Shown one piece after another: positions 12,640 to 23,453 of a stretch of DNA of 64,000 nt; the first letter of the stretch is position 1; each line of letters opens with the position of its first letter. The DNA is from Smittium mucronatum (Eukaryota; Kickxellomycota; Harpellomycetes; Harpellales; Legeriomycetaceae), in assembly GCA_001953115.1 (NCBI GenBank), contig LSSL01000185.1, positions 1-64,000 on the forward strand. Reading direction: 5' to 3'. The notes under the pieces are model-generated. The model was given only the letters and a program-made list of their open reading frames with translations. It was not told where the DNA came from and searched no databases. Both the position numbers and the translations under genes were made by a program.

Positions 12640-12860
12640 GAAAATTAAGTAATTTAAAAGTAAAAGCTTATGATCTGAGGATTTTTTGCGTCAAATTTCT
12701 GCTATTTAGAATCTATTTATGGAGCTTCTATCGAACGGAATTTTATAAGTTCTATATTTTCATCTTACAGAATATTTTTGCCAAGTATAGTCATTTTCCA
12801 TCTTTTAATTAGCTTATTAAATATTTATTATTAAAACCCTTCGTAAATTTTTTCTTTTTT
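12640..12860 (-). pseudogene. LINE AP-type endonuclease C-terminal block
   Basis: Minus-strand reading shows MENDYTWQKYSVR, a stop, then KIPFDRSS / INRF, IAEI and KKSSDHKLL. In LINE endonucleases of the exonuclease-endonuclease-phosphatase family, a T-W-x(n)-S-x-I-D block is followed some 40 residues later by the SDH motif that carries the catalytic His and its Asp partner. Both appear here in order and spacing, with the ID block degraded. It lies upstream of the RT blocks as expected. An upstream fragment MPGYNKYEEVM near 13000 could be the endonuclease PGY block. Confidence 0.55.
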
Positions 12861-13600
12861 TTCCCGTAAATAATTTTTAGTGATTTTTGAAAATTAATTT
12901 TCTGGTAAATTTTTTTTTAATATATGTATTTATTTATTTATTTAATCGAACATTCAATTATCATGACTTCTTCATACTTGTTATAACCGGGCATAAGCTT
13001 TTTATTAAATAACTATAAATATTATTCTGTATTTTTTATAATTAGATAGATATATGTTGTAAAAAAATTTTCTTATTGGGGTTATAGATTATTGTTATTT
13101 TGATTTTTTCTTTAAAAAATATATAATTATTTATAATGCTGTTATACCCATTATTAAAAAATGTTGCGGTATATTTTTATCATGATAATTATCCTTTAAA
13201 AATTTATTCCTGAAATTTTTATCTTCTTATTTAATCTTGATCTCATTTAAAAAAAATCATTTCCGATTTTTTTTTAAAGATAGGTGAATATCCTTCCTTT
13301 TTTATTATTTTCGGGAATACTTTTATTATTAAAAATTTCTTTATTTTTGTATTTTTTTTTCATAATTCAGGTTATTTATTGGATAATTTTGGAGGTTGGG
13401 TACAATTCTTTATCAATTATTACATCCGTATCTTTTTCTGTCAATAAATTTTCCTTGCGGCGGATATTTTCTTCGGCTATTGAAATTTTCATTTGGTCTT
13501 AGTTTGAAATTAGTTTTGAGTTTGATTTTTAGTTTGATTTTGAATTTGTGGGATTTTAAATTCTCTTTTCCTACCCCATCCTTTTTTTAAGAAAATAATC

Positions 13601-16600
13601 CATATAATATAGAAAACTATAATCATCCATAGCTTACTATACTTGTCGTGATTTTTGGAAATTTTACTGATATCTGAAATACTTATTTTTTCAAGGGGGT
13701 TTTGAGTATTTTTCCGAAATAGTAAGCTAAGGTAATTAAAATTTCATTTTTGTTTATTTTATATAGCTTTTCTACCCCCCCCCCCCCAGAGTTTTCCTAA
13801 ATTTTTCAAAAAAAATCAAATTTAGATGATAAACTTTAATCCAATTTTAGTTAACATTTCCAATTCTCTATCTTATGTTTATTTTACTTTTATTAACTAG
13901 TTTCTGGGGAAATATATTGATTAATTACTATTTTTTTAAGTATATCTTTTTTTGGATTTATTCCTTTTTCACTTAAAGTGGTTAAAATTTTTTTCATACC
14001 ACCTTCGATGTCTGACGCGTTTGATTTTTTATAGTATTTTTATGAATATTTTTCTTATGATTTCATTCTTTTTCGTCCTTCCAATTTTTTTTTTTGGTAT
14101 TTTTTATTTGGATAAATACAGTTTCAGGATAAAATGGTGGAAAATTAGATGCTATGACGAATAATCCGCAAATATATAAGCTAAATAGACAATAATGATT
14201 TTTCCCTCCTAATTAAACCTGCAAATATTGCTAAAAATCCGCAGAAATTTGTCTATTTGAATCATTGGATTTAATATTATTATTAAATCCCATTAGCCAG
14301 ATTTAAAAATGAATTTTTTTTTTAAAAATATGCAAATTTATTCACTAAAATATTGATTCATAACCAATCCCCATCGAAACATAGAATTTTTTTTCTTAAT
14401 ATGATATCTATTCACATCAAAAAAAATTGTTATGTTGTTTTTCTATATTAAAAAGTCCCACTTATGGATTCAATTTAATATAAATCAAAGATATATCTCT
14501 TCTATTTATACTTGCCTTGAAGATTCTGTATAAAAATTATTTATAAAGGTGATAGAATAGAAGGTTATTTTTTCATACAAGTAGCTAAAAAAATAAATTA
14601 TTTGGGGACAATATAGCCTCCATTTTTTTATATCTTATTTTTTTATTTTTTTTTTAGATCTTTCAATCCATTGTGTCAAGTGCTCTGATTTACTAAATTT
14701 AAAAAAAAATATTTAATGTTTTCGAAAATTAAGCCAACAGAGAGATGATTTTTAAGCTGAAATAAAAGAAGGCATAGATATTGGGCATGAGAATGGCACA
14801 AAAAGGCCCATAAGAGGTTGAAAAGGTTAAATAAAATAAAACTGTTATTTGATTTGTGGTCTTTGCTCTTACTCATTTCGGTGTTTAATATCAAAAACAA
14901 ATATAAGATTTTAAAAATAAATTTGTACAATACTTTTTTTTTGTAGATTTTTTAATAAATTCGCGGTTGAAAATGGCTGGTGAAAATTTAATGCATCTAT
15001 TTTTTAGAGGATTTGCGGATTTTTCAACATTCCATCTTTTTTTTGAGATTTTCTCTTATTATTAACTCCAACCTTTTTTTTCATATTTTTTAAAAAAAAA
15101 ATTATATTTCATTTTTATTACTTCTAATTTCTTTTTTTAATTATTTTTCTTATTTTGATAACTGCATATAAGTGGGGGGGGGGGTGTTCCTTTTTAAAAA
15201 AAATTATACTTTTACGTCAAGTATGTTTAATTAATTAGAAATTTTATAAAAAAATTTCGTTTTCAAGACTATTTTTATGCTGATTAAAGGGAAATCATTA
15301 ACTTTCTATTGTACAGTGCTATTACGATGATTACTTCGCCAATTTAGATATTTCTTTGTAACTTTTTGTAGAAACAACCCTTAAGCATAAACTACTATAT
15401 CATGAATATTTTATCTATTTATATTCTTCAAAGTATTGTCTAGTTTCTAAGAGGTTTATTGTTTTTTCTATATAAAAATTTTAAATATTTTTTAATTTTA
15501 TTGTGCTATCCTTATTTTTGAATTTAAGGAGAAGAATCTTTCTATAAATTTTAATCTCAAAACATGCTTATATATCTCTTGGTTGGAAAAATATGTTGTA
15601 GGCTAATTACTATATATCTGAATTAGACTTTACGGATATATTTCTTAGTTTAAAATGAGTTTTTCCCAAAAGTTTTAATTCTTTTTCGATAGGATCCTTA
15701 CACATTCCATTTTATAGTAGAAAATGGCTCATATTTTTTGAAACCATCTTTAACTTTATGTGTTTTTTTGTTTTCGGTCCCATTGTAATTTAAAAACGGG
15801 GTCATGATCCTTTTAATACTATTAGGTATTTTTTCCATTGTGAATTTTAATTTTTGAATTTAGAGATATATTTCGTTTTTTTTTTACAGGAAATTTATTT
15901 TAAAGCTATTAAAAAGTTCTAAAAACCAATTTAAAAAAAAATTTCAACAAAATCCCCTCTTTCACCCTATCAGATCCATATTTCGAGGACATTGGTTCAA
16001 GAGAACATACTTCATTTTTGTTCATTTTTTTAATTGAATTTTATTTTGATTTGATTTGGCAGTATTTTCCTATTTTTAGGAATAAAAGAAATAAAATGGG
16101 TGAATTTTATTAGTCTTAACTTTATATTTCTACTGATTTACCATTAAATTGATTGGTCAAATTATTTTTTCAGTGCATTAATTATAAACTCATCTGCTTA
16201 GTTTAAAGTTGGTTCTAAATGATCTTATTCTGTATATTATTTCACTGTTTTGATTATATTTATGTTTATTAAGTCGATATTTAATTATTTTTTCTAACAG
16301 AAAATATATTCTAGGGCTTATTGTTGAATTATCAGAAAATGTGCTACATTTTAAGGGGGAAATAATTTTAAATGTCCTGTATGGTTAAATTTAATAATTT
16401 AACAAAAATACCAAAAATACCTGTTTCCATCCAATTTTAAAGAGTATAAAAGGTGTTTTAGAAACAACTGAGTCATGGGATTATTATTTGCTTAAAAAGT
16501 TTGGTTTTCGAAAAATTGGATTTTTTTTTCCAAATTCATCTCTATAAAGCCCTATATTTCTCACTAAAATTCAAAAAAAGACAGGTTTCACGCCGATTAT

Positions 16601-16700
16601 GAAGACTTCTTTGGGCAAGTTAAACTATCCAGTGTCATAAAAATCCGATCTGATTATAAAAAAAACAAAAAAAATATTAGCAAAAAATTCTTATATTCAA
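13601..16700. other. AT-rich, T-biased region between two LINE relics
   Basis: No recognisable gene. Plus-strand open frames here (for example 13952-14164) are Phe/Leu-rich products of T-rich DNA. C- and G-runs of ten or more bases occur at about 13780-13790 and 15174-15184. The head-to-head junction between the minus-strand LINE and the plus-strand LINE must lie in this interval, but I cannot place it. Confidence 0.45.
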
Positions 16701-16807
16701 GATTTAAAATTTCATCGGCGCAAAAAAATTAACGCCGGTCCACTCCATCTCTAAATTCCGATAAAATGGGCTGTAATTTTACCTTTTAGTTAGACTTTCT
16801 CACAATT

Positions 16808-17835
16808 ATGAAGCGCAGAAGATGTCAAAACTCTTCTTCTTCCATCGCTAATACCAAAAAATACTCCACCACTAGTAGCAGGGGTGGTACCTACCACCAA
16901 AAATTTGGATGGGCAAAAAAAAAAAAAAAATTATTGAAACATCAAAAAAATGAAAAAATTAATCTAAATACATTCGAAAAAGTGAAAAAAAAAAATTGGA
17001 AAAAAATTTTCGGGCCCGACATGATCACGTACGCAGAGATGCCACTTAAACGCCTGCTGTAATAATGTGCCCCGGCCAATCTCAAAAAAATATGCTGTGT
17101 TAGGTCGGGCGAAAAAAAACTGTGCCCATGATACCAGTGTAATCGAGCGTATAATGAGGATATGGACTCAATTGCTCTGGATCTCCTCTGGTAATATTGC
17201 CTTATGTAGAATAACCGCTTAGCAAAAGTTACGTTCTATATTTTTCATGAAGATAGCGGAATAAAAAAGCTAATGGAGTAAGGATTTGCTTTCAATATAA
17301 TCTGATATAGACTCACCAGAAGGTAAAAATCGACGAATCAATAACAAATTTTTGCATCCCAAACCACAATAATGTCGATATAGTCACTATGTTCGACATT
17401 ATAAAGGATCAGCTAATTCCTCTGGGAACATTTTTGGACATAATTACATGGGCCAATAATGGGCTCAACCGATTGCTTACATACGGGATGAAGAATCTGT
17501 TCTACAAAAAATCTCAAGAAATTAAGACCCCGTAGAATCTATCCAGTTTGGATGAAAAAACTCCGATATTTTAATAGGAGTGTAACCCCCTCCGCGGCTT
17601 TTGCAAAAAATATGGGCACTGGAGATCAGTATGCCCAGAAATTGCGGATTTGCGATCTAATATATTTATTAATTCCTATATCCAATCAAAAATTCATTTT
17701 AAATTTATGAGATCAGAAATGGAAAATATGGGACCCCTGGTAGTCAGAAATGGTATTTTTACTGAAAAAATATATATCATCAATCCTCATGTTTTAATAG
17801 AAAATATAGATGATTCAGGAAGTTCTAATACACTT
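16808..17835 (+). pseudogene. LINE ORF1-like region with degenerate CCHC zinc knuckle
   Basis: Begins with a Lys/Arg/Ser-rich frame (84 residues, stop at 17060-17062) and continues through several stops. At 17593-17634 the reading RGFCKKYGHWRSVCPE fits a C-x2-C-x4-H-x4-C zinc knuckle in which the first Cys is Arg (codon CGC, one transition from TGC), with the G and H of GH intact. Such knuckles are usual in LINE ORF1 or gag-like proteins that bind the element RNA. After the knuckle a 62-residue open frame (17650-17838) continues with no known domain. Confidence 0.55.
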
Positions 17836-18989
17836 TAAAACATTAGGTTATACAACTATTAACATACTCAAGATTCCTAAAAATTACTCTCTGTCACTAC
17901 AAATTACCCTCCCCCCACAAAAAAATTCCCCCGAGGGCCTAATGGGGACACAAAAAAATTTTGGCGAAAAATGCCAATAAATTTCCAAGGGATTGAAAAT
18001 TTTGGATAAATTTTTGCAAATCTGTAATTCCAAAAATAAGGCTTCTGGAGATGCAAAGAAGTTGGCACCAGAAAAGTCTGCTGAGGCTGGGAGGACGAAA
18101 ATGCCCAAAAATCACCCCATTCCTGGTGAAATTTTCCCTTAAATTTTGCTTTTAAACGCGAATAAATCCAAAATAAGTTCACGAATTTCCGAAATTAAAA
18201 ACCTCCACAACTTTTTTTGACTAAGCTCCTTTCTCACACCAAATTTCTATTTGATGGAGCATGTTCCAATGACATTATAATGGGTCTAAGAGCTGCGGAT
18301 AAAAACTGAGATTGATTACTTCAAACCTCTAATTCAAGAAAAATTTAACTCAGATGACTTTGAGATTACAATTCAACTTGAATCAGATTGTGAAGCATTT
18401 GTTTCAATTTAAAAAAAAAAAAATTAATATCACACCCTAAACGCGAAAAATCTTCAAAAAAGGGCAAAAAACCCCCCAAAAAAACTTGCAAACAACTCAA
18501 TTTCTTTGTTTTTAACGGTCAGGAGCTCGAAAAAGAAACTGATAAAATTTTTTTTTTATATTGTTACAACTATAACGGATCTCAAGCTTGATTTTCAAAA
18601 TATCGGACAACGTAACGGGGACTGGATGCGTGAAATTGTACTGAAATGGGCCATAAACCCAATTTTTCGGTACCAGAAATTAAAAACTTGGAAATTAAGT
18701 TAAACGCGAAGATCAGGCGCCACAAAAGTCCCAAATTATGACAAATAAATCCTATCGGGCAGAAAATATCAACTTCAAATACTTCAAAATTTCTCAAAAA
18801 ATTTTTATATTAAGGGTGCCCGTGTCCATCCAAATGGCCCTTAAAAACACCCCATAAATTTTGGTATGCTCAATATTTTGACGTAAAAATTTTGAAGCAT
18901 AAAATCTATTAAAGAGCTGGAACTGTACCTGTACCTGTATGGTGCAAAAACCCCTCGTACTTTTTTCCTTGTAGAAAACTTCCCTCAAC

Positions 18990-19541
18990 AAAAAGTCATA
19001 CCGTTGTCGCCTGCATGGGTACACCACAATTGAATCAAAGGCTGGTTTGAATAAAGGTTGCAGGGGGCTTCTTATATCGGTTAAAAAAAATTTAGGACTT
19101 GAACTAAGCCAGTTCAATTACGAACCTTCATGGCTGCCCAGTGCTGTGTCTGGAACCTCCAGAACTTTCCAAAAGATAGCTCTGTTTTTTAAAAATGCCC
19201 ACATACCGAGTGTGGGGGTCGGGAGCAAGCGGGCTGTAGGTCAACTCCAGGACGAATTTCAAAAAACTTCCAAAAAATTTAAATCTTTAATTTTAACTGG
19301 CGAACTGAGTATGGATGTCAATTTGGCTTCAAATTTCACCTCCAAGCTAGAAGCTGGACACCATCTAACCAAATTATTTAACCCTGTTGGCTCAATGTGG
19401 GACCAAAACACTGTTTGGTTCATGATTGACCACATATTTTGTGCCAGGTTTAATTTCAGACCCAACAGCTGCCTTTTTTACCACAAGCTCTATCTATTCG
19501 ACCACATGTTGGTATCTGCGGCTTGTATTTCGACTGCCTGA
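18990..19541 (+). pseudogene. LINE apurinic-type endonuclease domain
   Basis: A single frame runs from KSYRCRLHGYTTIESKAG through NKGCRGLLISVKKNLG and on to the stop at 19541. Recognisable blocks of the exonuclease-endonuclease-phosphatase fold are GY (18.99-19.05 kb), RG(L/V)..V, SLILTGELSMD in place of the usual GDFN, W.QN...WFMIDHIFC (the ID block), and YLFDHMLVSAA in place of SDHxPV. The catalytic Asp of GDFN is Glu and its Asn is Ser, while the D-H pair of the last motif is kept. It nicks target DNA to prime reverse transcription in live LINEs; this copy looks inactive but is the best preserved domain of the element. Confidence 0.8.
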
Positions 19542-20189
19542 AATTTTTTTAAAAAAATTAAAAAATCAACACTTCAAAATTGCCATTAATTAATGGAAAA
19601 TTAATCAACAGCAACCGATTTGTGGTAATAAGTACCTAAAACTCGAGTCTAAAAGAGCTGTGCTCTGGGCTCCTGGAAATTTTCTGTGGTGAAAACATTC
19701 GAATGTTTGCAGTTTCTACCCCCGGAGACTACCATTCAGCTTTCTTGTCAGCAAAAACACTCCGGAAAATCAAAATCCGCAAAAATATTTTCAAAAAATT
19801 TAAAAAAAATAAAATGCTCAAAATAGATTTCGCAATAGCCAAATCGGTCTCTTTGGACTCAATTCGAGCGGATCAAAAGATAAAATACCAAAAAAAAAGA
19901 TAAGATTGACTTCCAAACAATTATCCGAGAATAATTCCAAATTTATATAGCTTTTTATTAAATATAGCACCGGAAAGGCAATTAAAAGTTTGGAAAATGT
20001 CCCGGTGTATGATTAAAACATAAATATAATTACTGATAATAAAAAAGTTAATGGATAGCTGATTAATCACTTTGGTGGATTGACCATGGATAAAACAGGA
20101 AATATTCCAAGTATCTCCATGTGGGAAATTATGTTGCATATTGAAATAGACTACCTCTCAGGGTGTGAAAGACATATTCATTTGTAAGA

Positions 20190-21190
20190 AATCAATACTG
20201 CGCTTAGTGATAAACATAACAACAAGGCTTCAGGATCCGATGGCATACCTAGTGAGGTATGGAAATCGGTCATGGGGTGGAAGACTCTGACCTCGAATTT
20301 TGCAAAACCCATTAAAAAAATTATAAATATGATGTAATAATCAAGAGATAAACTACTGGATATGACAACCGGGACAGTATTAATTTTTCCCAAAACTGGA
20401 GATATAATGGACCCAGATAACTACAGAAAATATAACTTATTCCGACTCTAACTAAGCTATTGGACAGGAATTTAACTAAAATTTATCAAAAATTGGTAAA
20501 AAATATGGTCTTATAGCCAAGGAACGGACTGGCTTCAAAAATTTAGATTAATGCACCGCTCAGGTAACCACTCTCTACGAAATTATCAAAAGACTGAAAA
20601 TTAAAATCTTAAAAACGTGGATATGCTAATTAGAATATAGCAATATATATGATAGTGTACCCCACATGTCACTACTGCACAAGCTGATATATATATAGGG
20701 ATCAGTTTAAAACTTTTTGAAATCATCAACGAGCTATACTGAAACCCAAAGATATCTTTCAGTGTCGGGGATGAGATATTACCTCCTTCAAAATATCTCA
20801 GTGGGGTTCTCCAAGGATTTCTAGCGTCACCTATTCTATTCTATTTCTACATTAATGATATTTTTAAAGATATAATAGGAGTAGAAGTGCCCGTACTAAA
20901 TAAAAAAAGCCAATTGCCGCTTTTTGCTGATGATTCTGTCCTACTGAGCGGTTCTAAATAAGACTTATAAATTTCATTATATGTTATTACCGACTGTTCT
21001 GGCGTCTGGGAAATAAAAAAAAATGCCAAAAAATGTGGAACAATGGATATAGACTCCGGTCGGCCAAATAACCCAACTATACAAAGAAAAACTATAGCTA
21101 TTGCAGATTTGTACCAATATTTGGGATATATTTTTAATAGCCAATGGAACGTCAAGTATACTATCAAGCAAAATAAAACCAAGGTTTCCT
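20190..21190 (+). pseudogene. LINE reverse transcriptase, decayed
   Basis: Block by block: NNKASGSDGIPSEVWKSV (about 20218-20272, the s.G.Dgi..e.w block), TTGTVLIFPKTGDIMDPDNYRK (about 20364-20430, the KkGd..d..NYR block), YDSVPHMSLLHKL (about 20650-20690), YLSGVLQGFLASPILF (about 20785-20845, the QG..SP.LF block), PLFADDSVLLSGS (about 20916-20955, the palm FADD box with both Asp kept), and LYQYLGYIFNSQW (about 21110-21150, the YLG thumb block). Internal stops lie between blocks (TAA at 20956-20962 region and others). This is a textbook non-LTR RT in degraded form. Confidence 0.85.
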
Positions 21191-21759
21191 ATATTTTTTT
21201 GAGTAATATGGATTTTTAAAAAATTCTGATGTGCTGAAAGCACTGAAGGTCAAATTCATCAACTCCTTTCAAATTCCAATTGGCTGATAATGAAGAGAGA
21301 CATTCTTTATTATCGGGGTTAGGTGCAAGCCCATCCAAACATAAATAGATATATCAATAATATTAGTATCTAAAGTTGATCGGAAAGCTCTATGGATCGA
21401 ATTAGGGAAAAATTAGAAATAAAAATCGGTATTAATCAGGAAAAGTACCACATATGAGCTTGATTACCTCAAATGGCTGACCTCTAAAACATGGATATCT
21501 GATTTAATAAAAAAATCATCCCATTGCAAAAAAATCCACCTGAGTATCTGACAACTCCATATGGATAAAAAAATATTGCGAAAAAAATGAAGCTGAGAAA
21601 ACTGTGATGTCATTGCCGAAAGAAAATATAAAAGTAAAGGAATCTGGATCAACCTCATTTTCATGTACCCTGAGCAGAAATTTATTCTCCAAGACATGGA
21701 AAAAATGCGAATAGGTAGCATCTGGGCTGTACAGAGGCAGGAAAACTCAAAAATATTTT

Positions 21760-22190
21760 CGTCCCCGCTGCAGTTGGTATGCATCAGAGACTGTTGACTA
21801 CATACTTCTCGAATGTAACCGATGGCATTCGATCATATCACAGACAATCGGAGGGTTTTTGGCCACACCTATAGGAAATTTTCGAGAAATTTTTTTTCTC
21901 AAGCGATGAATTTCGGTTGGAGAATGTTGGTAAACTCCTTGGAGACGAGCCTAAACAATCTTTGGGCCGACTTATCGCTGGGACCTCTGGTCCAAATTTC
22001 GAGTTGGAGACAGCTGAGGTTTTTGGATGGCATCCATGTTGCCCAATAACTTGTACTAAAAAGTATAAGCGAATAACCAACACCCTTGACCCAATTACCA
22101 GTGGGTACGGAGCCTCTAGAACAATGAGGGGGTGTAGGGTGAGATATTTTTCGAAAATTTGTTAATTTTTTTAAGATTTTTTAAGTGTGT
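21760..22190 (+). pseudogene. LINE C-terminal Cys/His knuckle and 3' tail
   Basis: The frame at 21766 reads RCSWYASETVDYILLECNRW, the C-x(n)-E-x2-x-I-L-x-E-C-x-x-W knuckle found downstream of RT in many LINEs (the His before ILLEC is Tyr here). Further on, frames at 21822-22049 and 21917-22165 overlap, and LRFLDGIHVAQ resembles the last conserved helix of such ORFs. A frameshift separates the knuckle from this tail. AT-rich sequence with a possible poly(A) signal follows. Confidence 0.65.
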
Positions 22191-22230
22191 TTTGTACTAT
22201 TTTTATACTGTTTAAATAAACACTCAGAGA

Positions 22231-23453
22231 AAAAAGAACATTTTAAATATTTAAGGTGCTAGCTGAGAAAAGAAGGCTCTTCTTAATTTTTAATTTTAGC
22301 AGCTGTTATTGATGATAGATTGATATATTGTAATTATGGCTGATGTTAAATATATATATAATGAGCGTATAGTTGGATAAAGGTCTAGAAAAGATGAATG
22401 TGCACAGGAAACACACTCAGCTATCTGCCACTGTTTGCTTTTTAACTTGAATCAATTGCGGCTAATGTTTGAAATTTGCATGATACAAAAAAAAAAAGAA
22501 CTTTAGCTATATTTTAGTTTTTTGGGTCCGAATTTGCTTGGTTAATAAAAAAAGAGGGTTGTGATGGGTCCGAGGAAATGGATTCTCTAGGGACACATAT
22601 TCTGATACTTCCTCAAATAAATAGTCTCTATTATCTGTATTTGTTGGACAAGTTTGACCATAACATTATTCAAAGCAGACATTGGCTGTACAATGTTTTG
22701 ACAAAAATTTCCATCAAGTCTAGTGGGCGTATCTCAAATATAATACATCATGAATTACACGGCATGTATCAATAATACAACTCATTACATAAAATAGAAA
22801 AAACCAACCGATAATTGGGTTACTATCGGCGTTGTTTTTATAAATTGGTAATTGTATAGGCTAAAAGGAAAATAGTTATCTTAACGCATTTGGGCCATTT
22901 AATTGGTGAATATGAAAGTAGAAAAGACGTAACTGACTAATTAAAAGTGGGTTTGAGCGCAAGAAACAGAGCTATGGCCACAATCCGATGCAATAAAGTG
23001 TAAATATATGCCGGAATTGGAAACTGCAGAATAAAAGCGATTTGCCAGAAATCAAACAAATGTATTTTTTGGGAACAAAATAGCTAATCAGCTTGGCATT
23101 AATGTGGTTAAATCAGGCAAATCAGATTAACTTTGATTCACTAGCAAGTTTGTCTATTTGTTGTTTTAAAGTAATGGATCGCACTTTCAATTGGGTAGAT
23201 AGTAGCTGAGTAGGTCTGTTTGAGTTAAAAATAACGCAATCTTATTCAGGTGATGGTGATGGTGGTGGTGGAGTTTGCGGGTGTATTAGAAAAAACTGTG
23301 TTTCCCCTCAATAGGCAAACAGACCCAAGAACTCAACACTACTCCTATTACAGCCTTATCCTATTTCTGTATCTCTTTAATTTTGTTTTTTTAAAATTGA
23401 AATTGCCAACCAAGCGTGTATAACAGTCATTCAGACCATACTCAGTCACCCAA
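22231..23453. other. Intergenic region upstream of the AP180 gene
   Basis: No recognised gene. A 65-residue open frame at 22578-22775 has no domain. A (GGT/GAT)n-like purine stretch lies at about 23251-23275. The last 100 bp before 23454 are pyrimidine-rich in part (CTATTTCTGTATCTCTTTAA), a common feature near fungal transcription starts, and are the likely promoter. Confidence 0.45.

Larger units (their letters stand above)
9500..13600 (-). mobile_element. Decayed LINE (non-LTR retrotransposon) on the minus strand
   Basis: On the plus strand this looks like empty T-rich DNA. The minus strand has LINE coding traces in the correct 5'-to-3' order. From 13495 downward, a short clean stretch (ISIAEENIRRKENL) may be ORF1 or leader. 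An endonuclease C-terminal block ending KKSSDHKLL lies at about 12860-12640. RT blocks lie at about 11985-11600 with SPIFLIHKKRDPNNLKYYKL. Stops and frame changes are dense. The palm FADD box was not found with confidence; sequence below 11 kb is too decayed to read. Boundaries are guesses: the T-rich strand bias extends to about 16.3 kb and may mark the full element or neighbours of the same orientation. Confidence 0.65.
16750..22230 (+). mobile_element. Near full-length decayed LINE (non-LTR retrotransposon)
   Basis: Plus-strand element about 5.5 kb long, richer in GC than its flanks, with domains in LINE order. These are a basic ORF1-like start (16808-17062, MKRRRCQNSSSSIANTKKY), a CCHC-like zinc knuckle (17593-17634), an AP-type endonuclease (18990-19541), a reverse transcriptase (about 20190-21180), a C-terminal Cys/His knuckle (21766-21830) and a tail region to about 22190. 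AATAAA occurs near 22215, where the element may end. Stops and frameshifts in every domain make it inactive. The order EN-RT-knuckle places it in the APE-type LINE group. Exact ends and target-site duplications were not found. Confidence 0.82.

Noticed and set aside
13284..13590. Overlapping Phe/Leu-rich plus-strand open frames that look like membrane proteins
   Set aside because: They are by-products of T-rich DNA; the minus strand carries LINE-like coding traces here instead.
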